This document shows positions 45,733 through 55,820 of a stretch of 64,000 nucleotides of DNA, one piece after another (the first letter of the stretch is position 1; every line of letters begins with the position of its first letter). The stretch is from Agelas oroides. Taxonomy: Eukaryota > Porifera > Demospongiae > Agelasida > Agelasidae. A program made the translations under genes and the position numbers. The notes beneath the pieces were generated by a model. The model was not told the origin of the DNA. It saw nothing but the letters and a program-made list of their open reading frames with translations, and did not search any database. Where the stretch lies: NCBI GenBank assembly GCA_949130485.1, contig OX422191.1:6325754-6389753 (forward strand), given 5' to 3'.

Positions 45733-45950
45733 ATACAAAGTGATATCCAACGACACCTGAAGAGATAAAGGCATTCATTGGTGTCAACATTTTGATGGGC
45801 ATTGACCCGAAGCCAGAAATTTTCAGTTACTGGTCAACAGATGAATTTCTGGGCAACATGGGAATATAGCGTGTGTTTCCACGTGATTGTTTTGAACATC
45901 TAACCAGATAATACCAACTTCAGCTGCTGCTCAGCTTGGTTTCATCACCA

Positions 45951-46256
45951 CAGTGCAAAAAAAACATGTTGGTTGTCTTAACACAGAGTGGTTACTATGG
46001 TTGCAGACAGGGAGGAAGAGACAGTGGTTGTGAGACTAATTGCACAAGGCAACCCAATAGGTAGCTGCCCAGTTCATCTTACAACCACAATACACCAGAT
46101 GTTTGAGGGTTGTCAGTGTATTGTGGTTGTAAGATGAACTGGGCAGCTACCTATTGGGTTGCCTTGTGCAATTAGTCTCACAACCACTGTCTCTTCCTCC
46201 CTGTCTGCAACCATAGTAACCACTCTGTGTTAAGACAGCCAACTTGGTTTACAGTG
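45951..46256. mobile_element. about 305-bp near-perfect palindromic MITE
   Basis: The arms of about 140 bp are almost identical inverted copies (for example gtggttgtgagactaattgc at the left and its complement at the right), with a spacer of about 22 bp around ccagatgtttgagggttg. The outer ends (CAGTGCAAAAAAAACATG / ...GGTTTACAGTG) resemble the CACTGTAAAAA families. A diverged relative is at 51133-51465. The high arm identity points to recent activity. It splits the piggyBac relic. Confidence 0.85.
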
Positions 46257-47145
46257 GGCTTCCATATTTTTGGCACTTAATCAGGAAGTGGGCTCATGTA
46301 ACACATTCCATATGGCATGTAATCAGGAAGTGGGCTCATGTAACACATTACAAAAAAATCATTTTTATTTCTATAGATACTTTCATTTAAATGATTCACA
46401 GCAGCAGGCACCAAGAGGCACTCCCAACTATAATCCACTAAGCTAGGTCCAACATTTTGCCGCGCTCTTTGCGCACGATATATTAGCCGTTTCACCACCG
46501 ACATCAAGCTGGGCCTAACCATGTGCAGATTGCTTCCAACGGGCCTGCTCTATGCCGTATCTTCCAGAGCTCAACACTCCCTTCTCCACTTTATAAGCTT
46601 GAGTTGGCTAAGCAACTGATTGGAGGCTTTTGTGGCAGGAAGCAATACCCTGGAAAGAAGGAAATGTGCCTCCCAAGCTAGAGAATGCATTCACCCTGCA
46701 CAACTTGCCTGATCATCAACAAGTAAAGTTTCTGAGACGAAAAAGTCTGTGTCCACTGCTCCAATCATGGAGGAAAGACCCCGATCTGGATGTACCACTG
46801 AGATCACCTATGGGTGTGGAGTGAACTTGTGCCACAACAGTTACTTCTTACAGTGTCACAAAGAAAATAGCTATATATATAATCATATGTATGCCACTCA
46901 CAGGAATAAAATTTATCTGGCACTGCTATTCCCCACCAATAACTATCTATTCTCCTAGCACTTCCTATCCTTCCCTTTCTCCTTTCATGTAGCAGCCACC
47001 AACTAGTCGATCGTCGCCTCTAGAGTCTGTAACAGCCCCCAACAACACAGTTGGAACTTTCAGTGGCGAGCTCACTTTCAAACTAAAGTCACTTGTAATA
47101 CTTAATTTCACTTCAATTCAATGAGGTATCTGCATGCATGCTACA

Positions 47146-47470
47146 CATTTGCCATCTGAGTTTCAGGTGAGTAAACACATTGCATGCATGACAGTTGATT
47201 CTGTGAACAGATTGGTTAAGAATCCCAAAACACATTACAGCAATCACCTTTTCCGCCTATAATGTTCACCCATACATATCACAAGCAAGTAGTCTGGCAT
47301 TTGTGATGCAGATGAGTAAGCATTCTTGACTACTTGCTTGTGATGCAAATGGGTAAATGATAGGTTTTGAGGAAAAAGTGTAATGTGTTTTGGATTCTTA
47401 ACCAATCTGTTCACAGAATTGACTGTCCATGGATATAATATTTACGCAGCTGAAACTCAGATAGCAAATG
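47146..47470. mobile_element. about 325-bp inverted-repeat MITE
   Basis: The arm 47146-47290 (catttgccatctgagtttca...) is an inverted copy of 47320-47470 (...tgaaactcagatagcaaatg). Internal matches are cacattaca/tgtaatgtg and acaagcaagtag/ctacttgcttgt. It lies within the 44635-47928 composite. No open frame is of note. Confidence 0.78.
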
Positions 47471-48120
47471 GCTTGTTGAAATGCCAATTTCCTTTTTACA
47501 GTGATGCTCCTTCCTGCCATTTTTCGCAAAAAACATTTGGGACATGAGATGGCTTATGCACATGCACCATGTGTGTACTGGGGTAAAGGGTTAATTAACA
47601 AAGTTGTGCAAGCAAATATACCCAAGCTTCAAAGGAACCTAGGAAAATGGCCTATGTATAATAATTACTTTTGGAAACTCTGACATCACTACAATGTATA
47701 CACAACCGCTTATTCGCACGTTCCACGCTGGTCCTCCAGGAGCAAATGGTTTGCATAGTTGCAACCAAACTTATTTGGACAGCAGTGATTTTTCAATGGC
47801 AGTGAAACTAGTGAACCACTTACAAGTGGTAGAGCACTTAAATTGTATAGCTGGGTGGTGTAAAATTTTTTGAGACCAAAAGGAGGTTCGAATGAACCCC
47901 CTCGAATCCCCCCTTGCCTATGGGCCTGCTTTGGCACAAACCTGCGCACAGTGTAAAGTCACTTTACTACTTACGGCAAACTCGCATACATTGAGATCAC
48001 GAGGATACCAGTCCTCGTTATTCTGAAAATACAGATAGCTATACTGCAAAGCTCGATTTGAACACGTTTATGCAATTTAAGCGCCCGTTTCATGATCGAC
48101 AACAGTACATTCGGTGCCAA

Positions 48121-49008
48121 TAATTTTCAGCACCAGGCGTTCTTTTCTTTTGGAACCATAGTCTCTGGACAGCAATGTATCTGCGCATGTGTTGTGCCAC
48201 ATGCTCTGTGTACTTCGACCTTTGACTGATAAGCCTGATGAACAGATTTGAGTGAAACGACACCAACAAAACTGCTATGGTAGAAAGAGATATATATCTT
48301 GGGTGATCTTTAACAACAAAGACCTTCAACCTACAGCTAGCTGCAATGCACTTTCAATGAACTGTGAACAAGAATGGCTACCATTCCATTTAGAAGTCAT
48401 GATTTGTCAGGGACAATGGAGGGACACTACAAAGTCTGTTCTATACAACTGTTAGCAACCTGGAAGCTTCTCAGGGATAGTTGTCCTAGGAGTGGGCAGC
48501 AAGTAGAATGAAACGACCTGAGCTCCGCACACAACTATTAAGTATTTATCATTCTGTGAGGGATTGAAAGAGTGAGATTGAATAGTATCCCTGATGGCAG
48601 ACATTGAAACTGACGTTAGGTTTGTATAGAATCAATAGTTTAAAGTGCCAATAAGACCACAGCACCAATGCTCTTTAATAGCATTCAACTTCAACCAACC
48701 TGGCCATGGGCAATTGCATCATGGACTGAGTAATTTGTGGCTAATAGCAATTCTAGTGATACTACACTAAAAGACAACAGAAATTGAATGCTGGCAGATG
48801 CTTCATTGTACTAAAGGTCTTTGTTGTTAAAGATTACCCTGAGAAATATATGGCTCTCTTCCACTAGCAGTCTTCTTGACATCATTTCACCTAAATTCAT
48901 TCTCAAGCTATCAGTCAAAGGTCGAAGTACACAGAGGGTGGGGCACAACACATGTGCAGATTTGTTGCTGTCCTGAGACTAAGTCAAAAGTGGTTCCAAA
49001 AAAAAAAG
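48121..49008. mobile_element. foldback element with about 200-bp arms
   Basis: The arm 48121-48330 (cttttggaacc...gtacttcgacctttgactgat...tctttaacaacaaagacctt) returns inverted at 48812-49008. The arms differ by many substitutions and indels, so it is older than the 45951 palindrome. The roughly 480-bp middle shows no gene. Text just beyond the right arm (ggggcatgtgccccag) resembles the gggggcatgcccc family. Confidence 0.72.
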
Positions 49009-49574
49009 AAAAATGATGCACTGGTAGGCCACAGCCTCTCATTGCTTGGGGCATGTGCCCCAGTGTGCCCCAGTTTCGCTATGCCACTGCTGACAGGTGT
49101 CTTAGCTGCACACCATCATCTGTCCATGGCTTATTTTTAGCTGGAGATGAATTCTGTCAAGCGATAGCCTAACAGCTAATAAACCCAATAGCTGTACCTA
49201 ACCGATGGGGCTGGCCATGAGAGACTAATTTGGAAGAACACTCCCCTGACCAAGCTTTTGTGGCTATATCAGTTTTAAGTTGAAGAGACCCCTTCCTGAG
49301 TAGTATATATATATTGACAAGTTTCTGTGACATTTCTGTGAGAGTAGCTTCACCATTACCACTTTGATATTGCTTCTGATGGCCTTGCTTTTCAAACTTC
49401 AGCTGATGATCTGTGCAAATTGATAACTATGAAAGCACTCTATGATCATCTACAGTTCAAACAAGAAATCGTTCTTAATCACCAGACCATTTTACCTTGA
49501 AAGAGAGTGGTGATTGAATATATATATATATATATATCTACATTCAAATTTCTCTGTTGTGTCTTTATTTGTAG
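49009..49574. other. intronic sequence with duplicated segment
   Basis: The segment of about 100 bp at 49358-49450 (accactttgatattgcttctg...gatgatctgtgcaaattg) recurs at 50641-50735 upstream of the intact Ig exon. This shows that intron and exon were duplicated together. An (AT)n run is at 49518-49537. Confidence 0.6.
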
Positions 49575-49662
49575 CTGAGTCGCCCAGATAGAAATGCTGT
49601 TCCTCCAGAAGAGTTAAGAGATGTTGTTCAAGAAAATCTGCAAAGTTTATCCCCTAAATTTG
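49575..49662 (+). pseudogene. decayed Ig exon 1
   Basis: After a splice-acceptor-like tttgtag the text ctgagtcgcccagatag aligns with the start of the Ig exons (PPRxTxHPQ), but it holds a stop. A shifted frame reads PPEELRDVVQENLQSLS, comparable with HPQELIDVVQGKSVTFT in the intact exon at 50804. Only the first 30 or so residues of the domain are left. Confidence 0.7.
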
Positions 49663-50349
49663 TATCCTACAGTTCCAATGTGAAAATGGACGTATCACAT
49701 GAAGCTTGTAGCATCATGAATGGAATAAGTCTACATTTTCATCGAAATTGTCATGCATTTCAGTTAGCACAGAGTTTGTGCATTTTGCCTTTGGTATATA
49801 GCTTTTTGGGGATGGAAGGGTTTGTAACTTGTATCTTCAAATTGCCCATGTGCAAATTGGGTCTGTGAAAAAGTGGTTGGGCCAAAACCCGACCTGCCTG
49901 ACCACTTGCTAGCTACGGCCATGTACCTCACAGTTTAACTCTTACCAACCAACATGTAACGTGTACATCTATAAACCCAATTGACATATATAAGCATCAT
50001 GATGAGTATGTAAGAGTAATCTGCAATTGTTTTTTCAAAGGTAGAGGTTTATTAGGGACTGCCTGCACTAGTAACCATACTCATTGCATCCACCGGAAGC
50101 TAGCTGGTCACATTCGTAGTGAAAATAGACTAAGTATGATTCGGAAAGAGAATGTTGTACAGGGTGCGACTCCATCACAAGGGACATGACCATTAAAATT
50201 ATTGTGTCTAACCTTGAGAGGTAGACAAACTATGATGAAGCAGTAAAAAACTAGCTACATGAAAGGAAGCTCTTGTATTCCTGCAGCTATCAAATGAGAC
50301 AGAAGTTGGACTGCCAAGTTGTCAGCATCAAAACTGATTTCTCCTCAAA

Positions 50350-50470
50350 ACTAGCCTTAGGCGGGAAGTTGTTCTACCCTTTCTGTAGCAGACTACAGGT
50401 CAGGAGTTTAAAGGGACTGAAACCCCTGGTCAAGCCAAGATCAGAAAGGATACTTTCCTGAAGAGCAGTG
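50350..50470. repeat. decayed copy of the aggcggggagtgg repeat
   Basis: It matches about 21132-21245 and 54711-54830 (ctttctgtagcag...caggagtttaaagggactgaaaccc...gatactttcctgaagagcagtg) with many substitutions. It lies in an intron of the Ig gene. Confidence 0.65.
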
Positions 50471-50803
50471 TTTTTCCACATATCTAAACGATAGTAACTC
50501 ATTTAGCGTTTACTTCAGCCTTCTAAACATTTTCACGAGGAGGCCCTCCAAGTTATCCGTGCTTCAAAGAAGTACGGCCTGTTCACTGTTTGTCACAATT
50601 TAAAGACCTTATCAGCCCTTTAACAATTAAATTTTATTGATTACCACTTTGATATTGCTTCTGTTGGCCCTGTGTTTCAAACTTCAGCTGATGATCTGTT
50701 CAAATTGCTAACTATGAAAGCACTCCATAGTCAGCAGACTTTCTTCCTTGTGAGAAGGTGTATACAAGACTACTCTGACTACTGAATTTATCTACACATG
50801 CAG

Positions 50804-51097
50804 GTGTGCCTCCCAGAATCACTGCCCATCCACAAGAGTTAATAGATGTTGTTCAAGGGAAATCTGTCACGTTTACTATTCAAGCTATTGGAACAGAACC
50901 TATGAACTATGACTGGCAGTGGAAGCCAACTGAAGAGAGAGGTGCGAGTAAGCAGTGGCAGCAATGTAGTGCGAAGTGGTGCAAGGGTGCTACACTGACC
51001 ATCCCCAAGGTGGAAAAGTCACACGAAGGGAGCTACCGCTGTGTTGTAAGCAATCTTGCCGGTAGCCTGACTTCCAATCCTTCTAAACTCAGTGTTG
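50804..51097 (+). CDS. Ig-repeat gene, Ig exon B
   Basis: A 294-bp exon, phase 1 at both ends: acceptor acatgcag|gt and donor gttg|gtaaga. It encodes one Ig domain beginning VPPRITAHPQELIDVVQGKS and ending GSYRCVVSNLAGSLTSNPS. It keeps the core Trp (DWQWKP) and the F-strand YRC, but the B-strand Cys is replaced (FTIQA). Extra Cys residues occur in QWQQCSAKWC. The same layout is in the two later Ig exons, so this is a subfamily trait. It probably takes part in protein-protein binding. Confidence 0.85.
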
Positions 51098-51132
51098 GTA
51101 AGAGTCTAACATTCAGCTACAGCTATACTGCA

Positions 51133-51465
51133 GAAACAACTTGGTTGTTTTAACCACAGAATGGTTACCCTAGTTGCAGACAAACTGAAGAAACAGTGGT
51201 TATGTATTGCTGATTGCATTAACGACCACAATACTTCTAGATCATCTTACAACCAGGATCTTGCAGTTAGTAACCACTGAACATCTGTGAGAGAGTCACC
51301 AACTTTTATCAAAAGTGTCACATATTTTGAAGTGTAGGGATAACTTATCCGCTGTAAGGTATGCTTTGGGCTCAGGTTGCTTATGCAATTATGTAATACA
51401 AAAATAAACCACTGTCCGCAACCAGAGTAACCACTCAGTGGTTAAAACAACCAACATTTTTTTGA
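51133..51465. mobile_element. MITE related to the 45951 palindrome
   Basis: The left block caacttggttgttttaacca and the right block ggttaaaacaaccaacattt are inverted copies. The inner pair ggttaccctagttgcagaca / tgtccgcaaccagagtaacc follows. The arms are more diverged than at 45951-46256. It lies in the intron right after Ig exon B. Confidence 0.75.
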
Positions 51466-51685
51466 TATATATACAACTATAATCTGAGATGTGTGTCACA
51501 TAGCTACAAACACCCAACAAAATGTATGTCTCAGTAGTTCTCTTAATAAGCCAATGAAGTATATCACATTGTACAAGCATGTGCCTGTTCAAACAAGAAA
51601 TTGTCACCCGACTATTTACTTTGTAACAGAGGGGGGATCAGGTATATAACTACTCTCAAATTTCTCTGTTGTGTCTATTCATGTA

Positions 51686-51746
51686 CCCTCCCAGATAGCA
51701 TTATCATCCTTCTTGAGATGTTGTTCAAACAAATCTGCAAAATGCC
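51686..51746 (+). pseudogene. decayed Ig exon 2
   Basis: The text taccctcccagatagcatta...gagatgttgttcaaacaaatctgcaaa aligns with 49575-49650, including the upstream caaatttctctgttgtgtct. It is shorter and lacks any usable frame. It precedes the Gly/Pro exon at 51774. Confidence 0.6.
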
Positions 51747-51773
51747 CCTCTTAACCCAAACATCCTTCTATAG

Positions 51774-51854
51774 GTGGAAAACATAAACATTCTTCTCCAG
51801 GCGGAAAAGTTCCAGGTGCAAAACTTCCAGGTGGAATACCTTCACTACCTACAG
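51774..51854 (+). CDS. Ig-repeat gene, Gly/Pro-rich linker exon C
   Basis: An 81-bp candidate exon, phase 1 at both ends: acceptor ttctatag|gt, donor acag|gtagag. It encodes 27 residues: GGKHKHSSPGGK then VPGAKLPGGIPSLPT. The repeated PGG and GGIPSLP match exon D, which supports both being real parts of a flexible linker. There is no stop in frame. Too short for certainty. Confidence 0.6.
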
Positions 51855-52000
51855 GTAGAGTACAGTCTGAAAATTTATTCCACCCAGCTCACAATGATGC
51901 ATAGTCAAATTTCAAGCCCCACTTAGGAAGCTTAAGGTTACGGGTACATGTTCATGAGTACGTCAGTGCGCTCGCATTTTTGCCCACAGAATGCAGCATA

Positions 52001-52677
52001 CAGTGAACCCTCATTATAACGGTCACCTATGGGACTCAAGCCACTGGCTGTTATACAGAGGTGACCTTTTTATGGGATAAATTCATAAAACTGCATATTA
52101 ACATAGTATAATGAAGAATAAGTACAAACAACAGTCATATATGAATACACAAATGCTCAAGAGCTGCAAGATGTAAGCTGCTGCATGTACATAGTGTCAA
52201 CAATGTGGAGTCATGTGTCAAAGCCGACACGCATGTGTACGAGTGCGAGTAACGGTGCAGCATAGGTCGAGCGCTTGTGGTCGTCTAGCTAGCTACAAGC
52301 ATTCGCGATTCCCTAGCTAGCTATGTTTTGTGAAGTAACTGCATGGCAGCAGCATCAATTATGGGGTTGGCCTTGGAGTGGAAATTTTGTGCAAGTACAA
52401 GTTCTATGGACATCAAGCCTACGTAGATAGGCTCCAAACTCTCTTATTGTTGCTGTACAGACCACATTTTGCACTGACCGTTATTAACGAGTTGCATTGA
52501 TTATACTTGCATGCTGTTGGGACCACTTATTAGTGGCCGTTATCCGTATTAACGAGTGACCGTTCACTGGGTGCTACTGTGAATATAGCATATTGGCAAA
52601 TATTTTGGGACTGTCCCTTCTGACTGCTATATCATAGGTGACTGCTAAACTAGGTGACTGAAGGTGAGGTTTCACTG
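52001..52677. mobile_element. 677-bp TA-flanked MITE (CAGTGAACCCTC ends)
   Basis: The left end is CAGTGAACCCTC and the right end GAGGTTTCACTG, flanked by TA (51999-52000 and 52678-52679). Internal subterminal matches are taacggtcacc and gagtgaccg. The TA target and CAGT-type ends fit Tc1/mariner. No transposase is seen. Confidence 0.78.
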
Positions 52678-53237
52678 TACCAGTGTTTTATCTAGCTATT
52701 TGTACAATGCAGGGCACACAGAGAGTTTTTAAATTCTCAGTTCACCATAGAATTCATGTATATAATTATACTGTTTTGTAAGTATCCAGTTACCTTTCAG
52801 CCACTGTCGCTCTGTTCTAGTCTGAGATGTGAGCAAAATGCTTTGTGTGGCCAGCCTGCAGTGAGTTGCTCAGCTGTGTTAAATAGCACCTAGTTTCTCC
52901 TACCATCGTAGTAAACTGACGTAGCAGTTTGTACTCATACTTTACCGAGCAGCCGCCTGCTGCCACTTGACTGTGTACTGTAGCAAAGTTAGTGTTATGC
53001 CGAACTATAGCTGAATGCCCTATGTAGTGACTGGTTGTTGTAAAAACCTGGTAGTTTATTTCTGGAAATATTATACAGCCAACTTTGTGACAGACTAATT
53101 TTATTCGTGAACATGTATCCGTATCCTAAGTCAAGATGATACTTACATGGCAAGATGTGAGGTCTATGTACTGTAACTTCATAGCACTGGTGTTTCTGCT
53201 GGTTGCTTTGTGTAGTGGTAGAGGTAGTGCTGGCTCA

Positions 53238-53484
53238 GAGGAGGTCGGACACGGTTGAACTTTACTAATTAAAATGACTGAGGTCACACTAATTGATCTT
53301 GGATATTGCAAGGTAGAAAGCTTTTTAGCTTTTTATATGACTTGCCCCAGCCTTGAATCTTGATTTGAAAACTGGGGCCCTCCTCAGTAAAAGTTGAGAG
53401 AGCTAGTCTGTTGAAATACGAAAAATCAATTAGTGTGACCTCAGCCATTTTAATTAGTAAAGTTCAACCATGTCCGACCTCCTC
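53238..53484. mobile_element. 247-bp MITE with 60-bp inverted ends and 11-bp direct repeats
   Basis: The left end GAGGAGGTCGGACACGGTTG and the right end CAACCATGTCCGACCTCCTC begin inverted repeats of about 60 bp with very few differences. GTGCTGGCTCA occurs on both sides (53227-53237 and 53487-53497, with tg between the right end and the repeat). A target duplication of 9-11 bp would fit a Mutator-like transposase. Confidence 0.82.
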
Positions 53485-53806
53485 TGGTGCTGGCTCACAA
53501 GATTCAGGTTCTAAAATGGGCCATCTTTGATTTGTGGTACAAATAGCTATGCATGGGAAAAGTAGAGCTCCAAGACAATCTTTGCAGCATGAATACATTA
53601 CAATCAGCAGTATAACATGCTCAAGCTAGATGACAGAAGGTCAATTTCCATGGGGAATACGAAGCGTACAGTAGTGGTAAAAATGGCCAAAACATACACA
53701 TGGTAGAGAATACGGTATGAACAAGCAGCCAACAATGCCTAGCTCTCCCGACCATTTACTTTAACTTTCAAAAGGTCCAATTTTCATAACTGTTATACTC
53801 CCTGAG

Positions 53807-53944
53807 ATACGAGTGCTTATTCAAGTGGAATACCCATGCCTCCTCCAGGTGGAATACCCATGCCTCCTCCAGGTGGAATACCCTCACTTCCTTCAGCTGA
53901 ATCACCTCAGCGTTCTCGAAGAAGATCATCTTCATCGCCTGACT
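53807..53944 (+). CDS. Ig-repeat gene, Pro-rich and Arg/Ser-rich exon D
   Basis: A 138-bp candidate exon, phase 1 at both ends: acceptor actccctgag|at, donor gact|gtaagg. It encodes 46 residues: TSAYSSGIPMPPPGGIPM, a second PPPGGIP copy, SLPSAESPQ, then RSRRRSSSSPD. The tandem GGIPMPPP unit repeats twice and links to GGIPSLP in exon C. The RSRRRSSSS end is basic and a possible phosphorylation site. It is placed as a linker between Ig domains. Confidence 0.62.
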
Positions 53945-54710
53945 GTAAGGATTAAATACCATATTACTACACTACTGTATTGTCCTGAGCAAGACGTCAG
54001 TGCTCGTTGGTGCTTGCAGCGCAAGCACCAAAATTTGGGTGGGCGGTTGCACCGAGGTTGGGGTGTTGGGTGGGGGAGCGCCTACACTGTTACACATATT
54101 GTAGCTTCTCAATGGTTGAGGTGAGACTGGTATAGTTGTGTAACTTGTGCCTTCTCCTAGTGTGCGGAGATAGTTGAGGGAGGGGAGGGTGGAATGGCCA
54201 TATGTCCTGGGTTGTGCTACTTGTGGGGGTGGGGATGAATAGTTCGGGGATCCAGGTAATTCTTCATGCTGGGAGCTAGTGCTGCAGGGAGTAGATAGAC
54301 TGATATATTGGGGCTACATGGAGGTAAAGTGGCTGGTCAGCATCAGGAGTTTGGAAAAATAGCTCCTGGGAGACACTGTACAGTTGTTTCAGGCAGCTTG
54401 GTTTCAATTGCTTCACTAGCTGCAGGTAGGACTGAAGTATAAACCTTAGAAGCTACCTCAGAGCACATATTTTCCTCTAAACACAAGTGCCATTTTGTTA
54501 GAATAATGTCATTATTCCAGAAGCTCAACTGAGTGCGTGATTAGATAGCTTACTATGATAACAAGAAGCCAGAAGCTGACACAAATTATGTGAAGAGTAC
54601 AACAGTAGTGGATTGGATATTCATTAATCTAATTGTACAACTACCCAGAAGCGAGCTTTCACTCACCAGCAAGTTTCCTTTCATCAACTACACCTCTCTC
54701 ACAACAAATT

Positions 54711-55310
54711 AGGCGGGGAGTGGTCCCACCCTTTCTGTAGTAGGCCATGGGTCAGGAGTTCAAAGGGACCGAAACCTGTGGTCATGCAATTACTGGAAAG
54801 GGTACTCCCCTGAAGACCGGTGCTTTTTGAGTGTATCTCCCCCAAAAACAATAACCCACTTTGTGATAACTGCCCCCCCCATTTAAGTCATAAATGCTCC
54901 ACCCATTAAGTCGCCATAAATGCCCCGTCCCATTATGTTTAACTTTAGACTTTATGTAAGTGTGAAAAATTTCACATAATGAACATCAATGTGCCAGCTG
55001 GTGTTAGTGCTCCCCCACTCAACACACAACTTCTGAACATGCAGGTAGAGATAAAATTTGTCGGCTTTCCCAAATGGGGAACCCGCAGCCTGAGCTTCAG
55101 ACCCGTAGCATAACTGTGAGTGAGCCTCACAGTTGTAACTCAAGGGTGAGAAAGCCTCACACTCGTAATGTGAAATTAATATGAGAGAGCCTCAGACCCG
55201 TAGCGTAACTGTGAGTGAACCTCACACTGGCATTTCAAGTGTGAGTGAGCCTCACACTGGCAATTCAAGTGTGAGTGAGCCTCACACTCATAATGGGCAG
55301 CAAATTTGTG
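54711..55310. repeat. interspersed repeat plus hairpin array, second copy
   Basis: The first half (54711-55060) matches 21132-21497, from aggcggggagtgg through gaacatcaatgtgccag to gctcccccactc. The second half (55081-55300) is the gtgagtgagcctcacac hairpin array seen at 19911-20190. The order of the two parts is reversed relative to the first copy. Confidence 0.75.
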
Positions 55311-55666
55311 CTGGCCAGTATGTTTTGGCAAAAGGTATGTTTCCTTTTACACAAAGTTCTGGACCATGTTGCACTGTATTCTCTGACCCATCTCTTCGTC
55401 CAGCCAAAGTTCATTACTTTGCTATTCATTCATTTCATGCTAATGATTCATTCATAGTTTTGCAATTGTAACTTGGCCATTACAACATCCCCTTCTGAAT
55501 ACTTTTGGCAAACCTTACCAGGTTTGGTGTTCTTCAGTGTATGATACAAGCTCAGACAGTTGTATTATACCTCTAGAGAACATTTCTTCAGTTTTGTTAA
55601 CAGCCCATTGTGTTCTTAATGAAGAAACAGTACTTGTAACAGTTCCAGTTTTAAGTAATATTTATA

Positions 55667-55812
55667 TAACACACTTAGCTGTACTTTATGGCATTTAATT
55701 TGTTGCACGAGTATGACGCAATAATGCTCGAGATTGTATTATGCAATCGAGAGCATTATTGCGTCATACGAGTGCACTAATTAAATGCCATAAAGTACAG
55801 CTAAGTGTGTTA
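55667..55812. mobile_element. 146-bp near-perfect palindrome flanked by TA
   Basis: The arms taacacacttagctgtacttt... and ...aaagtacagctaagtgtgtta pair over about 60 bp each with few differences, around a centre gagattgtattatgcaatc. TA is on each side. It is a typical palindromic MITE, and such a fold may stall replication. Confidence 0.85.
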
Positions 55813-55820
55813 TAAACGTT

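Larger units (their letters stand above)
44798..46870 (+). pseudogene. decayed piggyBac (PGBD4-like) transposase in three pieces
   Basis: Piece 1 (44798-44874) reads DPSFFDLQADETNQYAQLKQ. Piece 2 (45753-45950) reads TPEEIKAFIGVNILMGID, then YWSTDEFLGNMGI, a stop and RVFPRDCFEHLTR. Piece 3 (about 46595-46870) reads CVHCSNHGGKTPIW and, in another frame, TTEITYGCGVNLCHNS, the Cys-rich C-terminal finger. The order and spacing match PGBD4-type transposases, with the catalytic core mostly missing. MITEs split it at 44875-45732 and 45951-46256, and there are stops and frameshifts besides. It is non-functional. Confidence 0.8.
44635..47928. mobile_element. 3.3-kb composite element with CTTTG target duplication
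   Basis: The left end is CAGGCCCGTAGCCAGG and the right end is CCTTGCCTATGGGCCTG; CTTTG is duplicated on both sides (44630-44634 and 47929-47933). The outer 80 bp (left) and 170 bp (right) match the 307-bp MITE at 38050-38356. Between them lie a decayed piggyBac transposase (44798-46870), MITEs that interrupt it (44875-45732 with 45033-45490 inside; 45951-46256) and a palindromic MITE (47146-47470). The whole block is thus several insertions deep within one hAT5-like element. Confidence 0.78.
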
